The notes: a model not told the origin generated them from the sequence alone. Shown: positions 45,904 to 54,083, counted from the stretch's first letter. The stretch is 64,000 nucleotides of DNA from DASWHR01 sp036398095 (GCA_036398095.1 DASWHR010000130.1:1-64000); one strand, 5' to 3'. A program made the numbers and translations.

Positions 45904-46677
45904 CTACGCGGGCTTGCGCGCTCGGATCGGATAGCCCCAGGTGCCGAATTGGCGGGCCTTCTCTTCACCGCCCGCGCCGCCGAAGGTGTCCACGACGGGC
46001 CCGTACTCCACGTCCACGAACCCCGCTCCCTCGATGATCGTTTGCCATCCTGCGCACGGCAGGGCACCGGCAATTCAGCCGGTCCACAGATCGATGTCCC
46101 TCAGGGCGCCTTCCGGAATCGGCTGGTCCACGCAGATGTCGGCGATCTGGATGCGGCCCCCGGGCCTGAGCGCACGAAAGATCTGCTTGTACGCGCCGAG
46201 TTTGTCCGGCACGAGATTGAGGACGCCGTTCGAGATCACCAGATCCGCCCACGCCGCATCGACGGGCAGGCGCTCGGCGAGCCCCGCGCGGAACTCGACG
46301 TTCTCGATACCGGCTTCAGTCGCGCCGGCACGAGCTCGCTGGAGCATCTCCGGCGTCATATCGACGCCGACCACCCGTCCGGTCGGCCCGGCGGCGCGGG
46401 CCGCGATCATCGAATCGGCTCCCGCGCCCGATCCGACGTCCACAACGCGCTCGCCCGCATTCGGCAGACCCCAATGGAACGGATTCGCGACGCCGGCGAA
46501 GGATGCGATGGCCTGCTTCGGCAGCCCTTCGAGCCAGTCGTCTTCGTATCCGGCGTTCGCGGCGGCGCGAAGCCCGGTATGGAAGTGGAAGGTCGCGTCG
46601 GGGTGGTCGACCACCTCTCGGTACTTGGACTGGATCTCTTCGCGAAGCTTCCCGACGTCGACGGTCACGTCGTTCAT
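45904..46677 (-). CDS. ArsM-like SAM methyltransferase with in-frame TGA at a Cys position (candidate selenoprotein)
   Basis: Read through one TGA, the gene encodes 257 residues. Motif I is GERVVDVGSGAGADSMIAAR, followed by VVGVDMTPEML, DLVISNGVLNLVPDK and ALRPGGRIQIADI, the pattern of ArsM/UbiE-like enzymes. Codon 201 is TGA in DLWTG-TGA-IAGALPCAG; related ArsM proteins carry a functional Cys there (WxxCIAGAL). The frame then continues normally (IIEGAGFVDVEYGPVVDTFG) to TAG at 45904. Nested hairpins follow TGA. Conventional calling would stop at 46075 and lose the C-terminus. The start at 46677 has GGAGGACG upstream. Sec201 or a nonsense mutation; the methyl acceptor (arsenic, selenium or thiol) is unknown. 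Confidence 0.72.
46042..46073 (-). promoter_or_regulatory. SECIS-like hairpin after the methyltransferase TGA
   Basis: On the coding strand, an outer stem TTGCC/GGCAA (46073-46069 with 46046-46042) encloses an inner stem CCTGC/GCAGG with apical loop CGTGC (46058-46054). The loop starts 17 bases after the TGA and has G at its second position, as expected for bacterial SECIS elements. Stem lengths are modest. Confidence 0.42.
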
Positions 46678-46742
46678 GCGCGTCCTCCATTGCTCGAAAC
46701 CGTCAGTCCTGCGGCCGTCATCGTAGCGAAGCTGGGCTTCGT

Positions 46743-46772
46743 TTGTCAAATATTCAATTGACTACTTGACAA
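46743..46772. promoter_or_regulatory. palindromic operator candidate upstream of ArsM-like gene
   Basis: Inverted repeat TTGTCAA (46743-46749) and TTGACAA (46766-46772) flank an AT-rich centre (ATATTCAATTGA) that is unusual for this GC-rich window. It lies 66-95 bases upstream of the methyltransferase start. The shape resembles ArsR/SmtB-type operators, so metalloid- or thiol-responsive control is possible. Confidence 0.55.
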
Positions 46773-46840
46773 CGGGCGGGTCCTTGTCGCCCATCCAGCT
46801 CCCCATCGTCCACCTGACCGATGTGCGCGATCATGGCCCG

Positions 46841-47734
46841 TCAGCCGGTTGCGAGAGCAGTCCATGTCTTGCCGCCGTCAATCGTCTTGTAGATCTTGGA
46901 TGAATCGGCCGCATACACCGTCCTCGCATCCCCCGGGCTGATCGAGATCGAGGCGATCTCGGCATCGGAAGGCAGCCCCCCGCCGGCCTCCGTCCAGGTC
47001 GCGCCGCCGTCGGTCGTGGACTTCATCCCTCGCTGCGTGAACACGAGCATGTGCTTGGAATCGCTCGGGTCGGCGCCGATGCCGATGACCCATCCACCGC
47101 CCACCCCCGCGACGGCTTGCCAGGATGCGCCGCCGTCGGTCGATCGGTACAGACCGCTGGCCGTTCCGGCGAGCACGACGTTGGCTTCGGCCGGCGCGGC
47201 GAGGACGTAGATCTGCCCGTCGATGCCCTTCGCTTCGACTCGGGTCCACGTCTTTCCGGCGTCGGTGGAGCGGAACGTGCCCCGGCCACCGGAGTCCCAG
47301 CCCCATAGGGTCTTGGAGTCGGCGAGGCTCACCGCCATCGCGTGGAAGTCCACCGGAGGGTCGGCGACGTCGGACAGATGCGTCCAGCGCGCACCGTCGG
47401 TGGATGACTGGACTCCGAGCGAAGGCTTCGACGGCGAATGCCCGCTCCGGTACATCATCCCGTCGCCGGCGTGAAGGCTGAAGCCCATGTGGTCGATGGT
47501 GTCGGCGCTGGCGTAGACCCAGGCGCCGCTCGCGCCGGCCTTGATAAGGCCGTAATGCGTCGCGACGTACGGTGTACCGGTCGCGTCGACGCCGAGTCCG
47601 TGGATGTGCGAGATGGTGGCAGACTTTCCGACCTGGCTTTGGTCTCCGCCACCTGAACCTCCAGAGGCGCATGCGGCGAGCGCGAGCCCGAGCGCAACGC
47701 TTGCGGTGAGTGTCCTAGCCCTGCGATTGTTCAT
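46841..47734 (-). CDS. BNR/sialidase-like propeller lipoprotein (F510_1955-type)
   Basis: A 297-residue lipoprotein: signal TLTASVALGLALAACASGG with lipobox Cys near residue 22. A propeller with Asp-box repeats follows: GTFRSTDAGKTWTRVEA, GLYRSTDGGASWQAVAG, MKSTTDGGATWTEAGGG and IYKTIDGGKTWTAL. It starts with ATISHIHGLGVDATGTPYVA, the hallmark of the F510_1955 glycosylhydrolase-like family. GGGAGGACCC precedes the ATG. It overlaps the upstream membrane-protein gene by 20 bases and ends a redox operon. No catalytic residues identified. Confidence 0.86.
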   Translation of the reverse strand: MNNRRARTLTASVALGLALAACASGGSGGGDQSQVGKSATISHIHGLGVDATGTPYVATHYGLIKAGASGAWVYASADTIDHMGFSLHAGDGMMYRSGHSPSKPSLGVQSSTDGARWTHLSDVADPPVDFHAMAVSLADSKTLWGWDSGGRGTFRSTDAGKTWTRVEAKGIDGQIYVLAAPAEANVVLAGTASGLYRSTDGGASWQAVAGVGGGWVIGIGADPSDSKHMLVFTQRGMKSTTDGGATWTEAGGGLPSDAEIASISISPGDARTVYAADSSKIYKTIDGGKTWTALATG

Positions 47735-48263
47735 GGGTCCTCCCGGGATCCTGTTCGGTTTGCACGTGGCCGGTTGCTGTGGCGATCGCTGCGGTTGTGA
47801 GCGGGATGACGGCCAGCGCAAGCGCGACGATGATCGCGGCGGCGCGGCGCGGCGGGATCACACGCTCCCCGAGCCAAAGCGCCAGCACAATCGAGGCAGC
47901 GGCACCGATCTCGTGCACCGTCGCGAGCACGTCGATGAATGCCGCCGATTCGCGCGCTCCCGGCTCGGGTCCGAACGGCAGGCCGGTGGTCCGCGATGCC
48001 ACCCACACGAGCGCGATCGCGACGTTGCCTGTGATGCCGGCGATCAGCAATCGCCGGTCGTTCGAGCCGACAACCAGCAGCGCCCAGGCGAGTTGCGCCC
48101 AGGCGGCGGCCGCGAAAAAGACGCCGAGTGTCCAGTCCTCGTCGAAGTGCTCCGGGGTCACCGCGAAATGGATCGCCGCGGCTGCCGCGGTGAGAAACGC
48201 CGCCGACCAGCGCAGCACCGTGCCCGAGGTGCTCTGCTCTTGCTCGATAACCATCTGCATCAT
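47715..48263 (-). CDS. multispanning membrane protein of unknown function
   Basis: A 182-residue protein with about five predicted helices (WSAAFLTAAAAAIHFAVTPE, LGVFFAAAAWAQLAWALLVV, LLIAGITGNVAIALVWVASR, DVLATVHEIGAAASIVLALW, AAAIIVALALAVIPLTTAAI). His residues in IHFAVTPEHF and ATVHEIGAA could bind metal or haem. The start overlaps the stop of the small redoxin-like frame by four bases (ATGA). It belongs to the CcdA/TlpA operon. No characterised family recognised. Confidence 0.8.
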   Translation of the reverse strand: MMQMVIEQEQSTSGTVLRWSAAFLTAAAAAIHFAVTPEHFDEDWTLGVFFAAAAWAQLAWALLVVGSNDRRLLIAGITGNVAIALVWVASRTTGLPFGPEPGARESAAFIDVLATVHEIGAAASIVLALWLGERVIPPRRAAAIIVALALAVIPLTTAAIATATGHVQTEQDPGRTHEQSQG

Positions 48264-48448
48264 CCCAGGAGAGCTTTGAGCGCAGGGCGAATCGTTGAGG
48301 CGACGACGGGGCCTTCGAATCGTTGGGCGACCTTGCCGTCGCGCCCGATCAGGAACAGCCACGGCTCGGACTGGAGCTTCCACGACGTGATCGCCAGCGC
48401 CGCCGCCAGGATCGTGGCCGCCGCGCGCACTGTCTTTCTCGTCATCAT
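48260..48448 (-). pseudogene. internally deleted thioredoxin-like gene
   Basis: The 62-codon frame joins an N-terminal signal anchor (TVRAAATILAAALAITSW) to a thioredoxin-fold C-terminus (SEPWLFLIGRDGKVAQRFEG, then IRPALKALLG). The central part with the CxxC site is absent. AGGAG before the ATG and the four-base overlap with the next gene are intact. This parallels the in-frame internal deletion at 13468-13641. It might still make a short exported peptide, but not a redox-active thioredoxin. Confidence 0.62.
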
Positions 48449-48454
48449 CGGCTC

Positions 48455-49177
48455 CTAGATCGGCGGCCATCCGCGCTGAGAGAACCAGCGGATCAGCGGC
48501 GTGAACATCTGTTGCCAGTAGCCGGTGATGAGTAGCACTCCCATGCCCACCAGCAGCGTGCCGCCGAGGCGTTCGACGCCACGGGCGTGACGGCGCAGAA
48601 ACGCGAACGCGCGATTGGCCTTCGATGAGCCGAACGCGAGCAGCAGGAAAGGGATTCCCATGCCGAGGGAGTAGACGAACAGGAGCGTCGTTCCCTTCCA
48701 TACCGTGTGCGTCGCCGCCGCCGAGGTCAGGATCGCCCCCAGCACCGGACCGACGCACGGCGTCCAGCCGAACGCGAACGCCATCCCAAGAGGCATCGCG
48801 CCCGCCGGGCCACGCTGGATCCTCGACAGATCCAAGCGAGCCTCCCGGTACAGGAACGGGATCCGCAGAAGGCCGAGCATCGCCAGGCCCATCACCAGCA
48901 CAAAGACACCGGAGATCTTGATGAACAGCGGCAGGCGCGTCAGCAGGAACTCGCCGAACACCGACGCCGTCGCACCCAGCAGCGTGAACACCAAAGCGAA
49001 GCCGGCAACGAACAGTGCCGCCGCGCCCATGACCCGTCGCCGATTTCCGTCCTCCAGGGCAGCGACGCCGCCGATGTAGGAGACGTAGCCGGGGATCAGC
49101 GGCAAGCAGCACGGCGAGGTGATCGATATCGCCCCCGCGACGAACGCGAGCGAGCCGAGGCCGAGCACGTCAGCCAC
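48455..49177 (-). CDS. ccdA: CcdA-type thiol-disulfide transmembrane electron carrier
   Basis: A 240-residue integral membrane protein with six predicted helices. The two redox cysteines lie in SITSPCCLPLIPGYVSYI and FAFGWTPCVGPVLGAI, the CcdA/DsbD-beta signature. It moves reducing equivalents from cytoplasmic thioredoxin to extracytoplasmic thioredoxin-like proteins, such as the TlpA homologue encoded immediately upstream with an eight-base overlap. The GTG at 49177 is chosen because AAGGAGG lies six bases before it. Confidence 0.93.
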   Translation of the reverse strand: MADVLGLGSLAFVAGAISITSPCCLPLIPGYVSYIGGVAALEDGNRRRVMGAAALFVAGFALVFTLLGATASVFGEFLLTRLPLFIKISGVFVLVMGLAMLGLLRIPFLYREARLDLSRIQRGPAGAMPLGMAFAFGWTPCVGPVLGAILTSAAATHTVWKGTTLLFVYSLGMGIPFLLLAFGSSKANRAFAFLRRHARGVERLGGTLLVGMGVLLITGYWQQMFTPLIRWFSQRGWPPI

Positions 49178-49811
49178 GCGCGCCCTCCTTGCCAAGCGCC
49201 GCGTCGAGCACGCTGCGCAGGAGAAGGCCGTCCACGGTGCCGGTCAGACGGAAGGCAACCTTCCCGTCGCGATCGATCACGTAGGTGGTCGGCAAGACCT
49301 GTGCCTTCAGCTCGAAGGCGAGGCGCGAGGAATCGTCGAAGAAGCTCGGATAGGAGACGTCGAACTCGTCCTGGAAGGCGCGCGCAGCCGCTTGCTGGTC
49401 ACGGACGTTCAGACCGAGGAACTGCACGCCGCGGTCGCGATACTCGCGCCAGACACGCTCGAGCTCGGGTTGCTCGCGGCGACAGGGACCACACCACGAC
49501 GCCCACAGGTTGACGACAACCACCTTGCCTCGATAGTCGGCCAGCGAGAGGCTGCCACCGCTGAGCTTGGGACCAGTAAGCGCCGGCGCCAGCTCCGAGC
49601 GCTCCTCGCTGATCGCCGGATAGTTGCCGATGTCGAATCCATAGGCGCGCGACAGAGACGACGGATCCGTTCCCGACCGCGACAGCTGCCAGGCGGCGAA
49701 GCCGGCCACCACCAGAGCGACGACGAGCGCCGTCCACGTCCAGATCACACGGCGGGCACGCGCGGAACCCATCCCGTCGATGAAGGCTGACTCGTCGGTC
49801 TCTGACTTCAT
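49170..49811 (-). CDS. TlpA/ResA-like membrane-anchored thioredoxin
   Basis: A 213-residue protein: one N-terminal helix (VIWTWTALVVALVVAGFAAW) and an extracytoplasmic thioredoxin domain with active site WASWCGPC (C107, C110), cis-Pro in KAQVLPTTYVIDRDGKV. It is probably reduced by CcdA and then reduces apocytochrome or other secreted thiol proteins. It overlaps ccdA by eight bases and the upstream small gene by four. Confidence 0.93.
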   Translation of the reverse strand: MKSETDESAFIDGMGSARARRVIWTWTALVVALVVAGFAAWQLSRSGTDPSSLSRAYGFDIGNYPAISEERSELAPALTGPKLSGGSLSLADYRGKVVVVNLWASWCGPCRREQPELERVWREYRDRGVQFLGLNVRDQQAAARAFQDEFDVSYPSFFDDSSRLAFELKAQVLPTTYVIDRDGKVAFRLTGTVDGLLLRSVLDAALGKEGARG

Positions 49812-50011
49812 CGAACAACGCCGCTTGTGGTCTCGTTGCCGCGAAGGCGGGCCACTTCTTCTCGAAGACGCGCAAACTCTGACTCGTCGGCTTTAGCCGC
49901 CGGCTTTTGGCAGCTCGCCCGCTCGCCGCGGCGGCGCATGAGCCGCATCGGGATCAGGCACATGCCGATGGGACAGGCGAGCGCAAGAAGTATGGGTATG
50001 AGCGAACGCAC
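49808..50011 (-). CDS. small single-span membrane protein (DUF2933-like)
   Basis: A 67-residue protein: one helix LIPILLALACPIGMCLIPMR followed by a charged coiled tail (ESEFARLREEVARLRGNE). The ALACPIGMCLIPM core resembles small DUF2933-type proteins found with metal or redox operons. It overlaps the TlpA-like gene by four bases (ATGA). Confidence 0.75.
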   Translation of the reverse strand: MRSLIPILLALACPIGMCLIPMRLMRRRGERASCQKPAAKADESEFARLREEVARLRGNETTSGVVR

Positions 50012-50058
50012 GAACGAACCTCCTCGGGACCGGTGGGACTACCGGGGCCGGGGAGAGA

Positions 50059-50346
50059 TCAGATCAGCAGGGATCCGAGCTCGACGATGTCGGGCGCGCG
50101 CGCCGTGCGGGTAGGACCGCGCACCAGCGGCAGCGCGGAGCCGAAAGCGTCGCCGAGAACAAGCATCTCGCGCGGCTGCCGGAGCAAGAACACGCTCAGC
50201 GCGATCGCCAGGACGAAGCAGCACGCCAGCGCGAAGTTCATCCCGGCATCCCCGCCACCGCTCATCGGGAGCACCAGGCACAGGACGACCGCGAACACAA
50301 GCACCACGACGGCAACCCGCAAAAGCGACCCGATCGACCTGGTCAT
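50059..50346 (-). CDS. small two-helix membrane protein of unknown function
   Basis: A 95-residue protein with two predicted helices (LLRVAVVVLVFAVVLCLVLP and FALACCFVLAIALSVFLLRQ) and a short polar tail. The ATG at 50346 is preferred because an upstream extension to 50529 is hydrophilic and antisense to the cysteine-rich gene. It is the first gene of the minus-strand redox operon. Function unknown. Confidence 0.65.
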   Translation of the reverse strand: MTRSIGSLLRVAVVVLVFAVVLCLVLPMSGGGDAGMNFALACCFVLAIALSVFLLRQPREMLVLGDAFGSALPLVRGPTRTARAPDIVELGSLLI

Positions 50347-50445
50347 CGGCCGAGATTCTACAGACGCGCCGCATACAACGCCACCGGCGCCGGAGCACTT
50401 CGCGGACTTGCCGTGACGACTACGGCCAGACGTTGAAAGCATTCG

Positions 50446-50595
50446 ATGGCGCCGATCTGCGAGCACTGCGACTGTCGGGTTGTGGGCCACGGGGTCGAAG
50501 TGAACGGCCACTTCTACTGCTGCGCGCACTGCGCGCGCGAAACCGCCGGAACGACCGAGATTCGCGACAGGCTGGAAACCGCCGGAACTCGCTAG
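50446..50595 (+). CDS. small cysteine-rich putative metal-binding protein
   Basis: A 49-residue protein: MAPICEHCDCRVVGHGVEVN, then HFYCCAHCARETAG. Six cysteines in CxxCxC and CCxxC arrangements plus several histidines suggest a zinc or copper site of metallothionein or zinc-ribbon type. It diverges from the CcdA/TlpA operon and may take part in the same metal or redox response. No clear Shine-Dalgarno sequence. Confidence 0.68.
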   Translation: MAPICEHCDCRVVGHGVEVNGHFYCCAHCARETAGTTEIRDRLETAGTR

Positions 50596-50750
50596 GCCTG
50601 CGCCGCGAGAGCTTTGTGCGGCCGGTTCCCAATTCCCTCAATGGTGCAGGTTTGCTTGAAGTCGATGCCGGGAATTCACTACTCCCATCCTGGGTCGCGA
50701 GTGCGGCGGAGGGGCCGGGACAAGCAAGCATCGCCAGGGAGGTGGCTTGC

Positions 50751-51221
50751 ATGGTACGTCGTTTCACGATCCCGGCCGTCACGATCGTTTTGCTGATCGG
50801 CCTGGTGCAGCCCGCGAACGCGCAGTTCGCTCATTCCGCCGTTGGCTCCGGCAGGGATGGGCTCGGCAACCGGCTGACGATCTTGGCCGGCGAGAACATC
50901 CTTCTGGGCGGAGGTGGGATCGCCTTCGTGCGGCTGGCGAACGAAAGCGGCCCGGCCCAGATGGTGATCCTGAACTGCATCATCTTCGATGATCGACCCG
51001 GCCCGGGATTCCAGTTCCTCTACTCCTCGGGCAGAACGCTGTCGGGACGCTCGTTCTTTATCGGCGTTTTCGATGACGGCGGCTTCGGCCGCACCGGACC
51101 GTACGACGCCATCTACACGCAGACAACGCCGGTAAACGGTCCGTGCAATGTTGCGGCCGTCGAGTCGTATCCGATCGGATGGGATCCCGTCTCCAGCGGC
51201 GACTTCGTGGTCACCGGCTGA
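50751..51221 (+). CDS. secreted protein of unknown function
   Basis: A 156-residue exported protein: signal MVRRFTIPAVTIVLLIGLVQ ending PANA. The mature part is beta-rich and glycine-rich (GRDGLGNRLTILAGENILLG, LSGRSFFIGVFDDGGFGRTG) with two cysteines. AGGGAGG precedes the ATG. No family recognised. A long terminator follows. Confidence 0.7.
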   Translation: MVRRFTIPAVTIVLLIGLVQPANAQFAHSAVGSGRDGLGNRLTILAGENILLGGGGIAFVRLANESGPAQMVILNCIIFDDRPGPGFQFLYSSGRTLSGRSFFIGVFDDGGFGRTGPYDAIYTQTTPVNGPCNVAAVESYPIGWDPVSSGDFVVTG

Positions 51222-51244
51222 TCGAACCGCGATCAGATCACCCC

Positions 51245-51283
51245 CGACGCGACGGGCGTTCTCACGAGAACCCCGTCGCGTCG
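51245..51283. terminator. long bidirectional hairpin terminator
   Basis: Outer stem CGACGCGACGGG/CCCGTCGCGTCG and inner stem GTTCTC/GAGAAC around AC, separated by one bulged C. It lies between the convergent secreted-protein gene (51221) and PHP-domain gene (51295). Confidence 0.75.
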
Positions 51284-51294
51284 GCGTCTCTCGG

Positions 51295-52464
51295 TTAGCC
51301 GAAGTAGACGGGACTGGTGAGCGCGATCATCCACCAACCCTCGTCGGCGAGCACTTCTGCGCGCACGCGTGTATGCGCCGACGCATCCACGATCGCGGTA
51401 TGGACGAAGTCGGGACCGGCGACCGGCACCGAGGGCCCCGGTTCCCCGTCCACGACGAAGCGCACGAGCGCGCCGGGCGCCGATTCGACATGCGCCGTCA
51501 CGGTCACCTCGCCCGACGACGCCGGCACGACGTCACCGACCATCCAGCGCTGAGCGTCCTTGCGCGCTTCGAGGAAGACGCGCGCGCCGCCGAGCGCGGG
51601 CGGCTCTGCCGACACGAACGTGCGTCCCGCAACGATCGCGTCGAGCACCGCTTGCCATGTGCGCTCGCGCGCGTAAACCCATGTGGTCGGCTGTCCCACG
51701 CCCTGAACGGCGAAGGTCGATCGCCAATGGTTGTCGCTGCCGCCGGTCGCGGGAATGCGAACGCCGCGACCCAGGAATTCCGAATCCCACCACGGGAGCG
51801 AAAGATAGTTCTCCGACGTCGAGATCTGCTGGAACACCGGACGCCGGTACGGCCATCCGATGTTCCAAACCTCCACGGAATCCGGCACCACCGTCGCCGG
51901 CGAGTACCCCCACGCCGGCGCACCGTCGGCCCCGGCCGTCGGATGGCCCTTGTAGAAGGGATGGTTCAAGATGAAGATCCCGCCCGCGGCTCGCACGGCG
52001 TCCCGCAAGGCGAGCGCTCCTGCATCCGTTTCCGTGGCGATGTTGAACCGCTCGAACACGCCGAGGCATCCTGCATGACCCCGCCGGAGGGAATGCTCGT
52101 AGCCGGGAATCAGCGTGACGGGGCCGGCGTAGCCGCCGAACGTTCCGGCGAGCCATCGCACGTCGTCGTGGTCGGTGACGGCCAAGAAATCCAATCCGCG
52201 GACCTCGGCGTTGGCGATCTGCTCGAGCGCGGTCCAGCCGAAGGTGTACGCCTCCTCGAGGTCGGTGTTGTCATCGCCGGGCGCCCAGACATCGCCCGAG
52301 AACACGGTGTGGCAGTGCAGATCCCCGGCGAGCCACATGCCGTCGCTCTCCGCCCCGCTCGCCGTGCGTCCGAGACGCGGGAGGATGGCCCACGATGCCC
52401 CCAGCGCGACGGCGCCGCGCATGAAGTCGCGGCGCCTGATGTTCGATCCGGTCGCTTCGTCCAT
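51295..52464 (-). CDS. Tat-exported PHP-domain metallohydrolase (CehA/McbA-like)
   Basis: About 389 residues. A Tat signal (NIRRRDFMRGAVALGASWAI) is followed by a PHP domain with metal motifs LAGDLHCHTVFSGDVW, LDFLAVTDHDD, PGYEHS, FILNHPFY and ATGGSDNHW. The family hydrolyses phosphoesters or carbamates using several metal ions. The C-terminal 120 residues form an Ig-like beta-sandwich. The ATG at 52464 places the twin arginines near residue 10; a GTG at 52506 would overlap the upstream stop but lacks a Shine-Dalgarno sequence. Substrate unknown. Confidence 0.85.
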   Translation of the reverse strand: MDEATGSNIRRRDFMRGAVALGASWAILPRLGRTASGAESDGMWLAGDLHCHTVFSGDVWAPGDDNTDLEEAYTFGWTALEQIANAEVRGLDFLAVTDHDDVRWLAGTFGGYAGPVTLIPGYEHSLRRGHAGCLGVFERFNIATETDAGALALRDAVRAAGGIFILNHPFYKGHPTAGADGAPAWGYSPATVVPDSVEVWNIGWPYRRPVFQQISTSENYLSLPWWDSEFLGRGVRIPATGGSDNHWRSTFAVQGVGQPTTWVYARERTWQAVLDAIVAGRTFVSAEPPALGGARVFLEARKDAQRWMVGDVVPASSGEVTVTAHVESAPGALVRFVVDGEPGPSVPVAGPDFVHTAIVDASAHTRVRAEVLADEGWWMIALTSPVYFG

Positions 52465-52502
52465 GCCCTGGTACTTCTCCGCCGAAGCTTCGGCCTCCTT
52501 CG

Positions 52503-54083
52503 TCACCGCACGAACATGTCGAGATTCGAGTTGCCTTCCAGGAACTTGTAGCGGGCCAGGTCTCGGGCGAGCGGCGTTCCCGGCCTTGCGCGCAGGATGT
52601 AGAGGCCGCCGCGGATGTCGGCGACGTAGATCAATCCCTTCCGCACGATCGGATACGACCAGGTCGAAACCCACCAATCGTCCGACGTATCTTCGGTCGC
52701 GCCGAAAATCGGCGCGCTGGTGTCGGGCACGCTCAGCACCTTAGCCGGCGGCTTCGGCACGAAGAAGGCGGTCTGGCGGGGCTTGGCGGGGTTGGCGAGA
52801 TCCACGACGCGCAATCCCCCGCCGTACCAGGAAACCAGCGCGTAACGCGACGTCGCAGTCTGATTGTGCATCGAGAACGTCCCGTCGATCGACTTTCCGA
52901 GCGCGTTGCGCGACGCGCTGAGGACGCCGGAGCACGCGTCCGCCCGGTTCTCGCGAAGACGGAACTCGCCGATCTGCGCCGGTGGCGCGGTCTGGTTGCC
53001 GGCATCGATCACTCGCATCCATCCGTACGGGCAGCCGTCGGTCGTGACGTAGACCTCGTCGCCGACGACCATCGTCTCCCCGCCGCGCATCGGAACGGCG
53101 CTGTGGGTGTTGCCGACGGCCCCCGTTTCGTAGAGGTAGGGGACGCTCATCGCGCCGAGCGGTCCGAGCGTCGCGCGCGGCTGCGCGTCGGCGATCGCGC
53201 TCGCGTCGAGCGTCAAGAACCCGCCGTCCCATTGCGATACGTACGCGCGCCGCCCGTCGGGCGAGAGCGCAATCGAATGGGAGTAGCGGCCGGCGCCGGC
53301 CGGCACGTCTCCGGCGAGGTTCTCCTCGGTCGCGCTGGCCAAAGGCTGACCGCCGTGCCAGATGCCCAGCAGCACCGGAGCGGCCGGCTTCGACGCGTCC
53401 ACGATCGCGCCGTCCACACCGCTGAGCGGCGCGGTCACGTAGGCGATGACCCGCGGATTGCCGTCCACGTTGTGCGCCGGATCGGGATCGAGCCACAAGT
53501 AGAACTCGTGCGGACGGAGCGGCTTCAAGTCGATGCGCCCGGTCAGGACCGGCTCGGTGCACCGACCGGACGGGAACGTGTAGAAGTACAGCGAATGCTG
53601 TCCCGGCGCCGTCGCGCCCTCGTCGAGGTACTTCCCGAACATCTGCACGACGAGCATCTTGAACTTCGGCAGGTCCACGGCGCGGATCTCACGCGCGGCG
53701 GCGTTGAGCAGGTTGCTGTTCGGGACGGATCCGACGACGCGCGGCGCGGACGGCTTGGCCACGTCCACGATCTGGATCGGGTACTGCACCGTCCCGGGAT
53801 TGCGCCGGAAGTCGCCGTAATCGTGCCAGCGCCCGACGAAGGCGCAATTTCCGATCAACGCGATGCCGCCGTTGTTGCCCAAGGCGGGGCCGCCCTTGCG
53901 CCGGGCGAGATCCGTGTGGCCGATCAGGTTGAGCCCCTGCGCGTAGTGCGCGGTCGGGCCGTGGCGGCCGACGAGCTTTGCGGGGATGCCGGCGACGGAC
54001 GTGGCGCCTGCCGCCGGCGATGCCAGCGGGGCGGCGGCAACCACGAGCAAGGCCAGCGCGGCGAGTGCGGGTCGTCTGCTCAT
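52503..54083 (-). CDS. secreted LVIVD-repeat beta-propeller protein
   Basis: A 526-residue exported protein: signal LAALALLVVAAAPLASPAAG, then a propeller with LVIVD-like blades (IQIVDVAKPSAPRVVGSVPN, GAIVDASKPAAPVLLGIWHG, GGLRVVDLANPAKPRQTAFF, IYVADIRGGLYILRA). Such proteins are surface-bound and usually lack catalytic residues. The PHP-domain gene follows within about 40 bases, suggesting one transcription unit. The ATG at 54083 is selected for its signal peptide. Confidence 0.82.
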   Translation of the reverse strand: MSRRPALAALALLVVAAAPLASPAAGATSVAGIPAKLVGRHGPTAHYAQGLNLIGHTDLARRKGGPALGNNGGIALIGNCAFVGRWHDYGDFRRNPGTVQYPIQIVDVAKPSAPRVVGSVPNSNLLNAAAREIRAVDLPKFKMLVVQMFGKYLDEGATAPGQHSLYFYTFPSGRCTEPVLTGRIDLKPLRPHEFYLWLDPDPAHNVDGNPRVIAYVTAPLSGVDGAIVDASKPAAPVLLGIWHGGQPLASATEENLAGDVPAGAGRYSHSIALSPDGRRAYVSQWDGGFLTLDASAIADAQPRATLGPLGAMSVPYLYETGAVGNTHSAVPMRGGETMVVGDEVYVTTDGCPYGWMRVIDAGNQTAPPAQIGEFRLRENRADACSGVLSASRNALGKSIDGTFSMHNQTATSRYALVSWYGGGLRVVDLANPAKPRQTAFFVPKPPAKVLSVPDTSAPIFGATEDTSDDWWVSTWSYPIVRKGLIYVADIRGGLYILRARPGTPLARDLARYKFLEGNSNLDMFVR

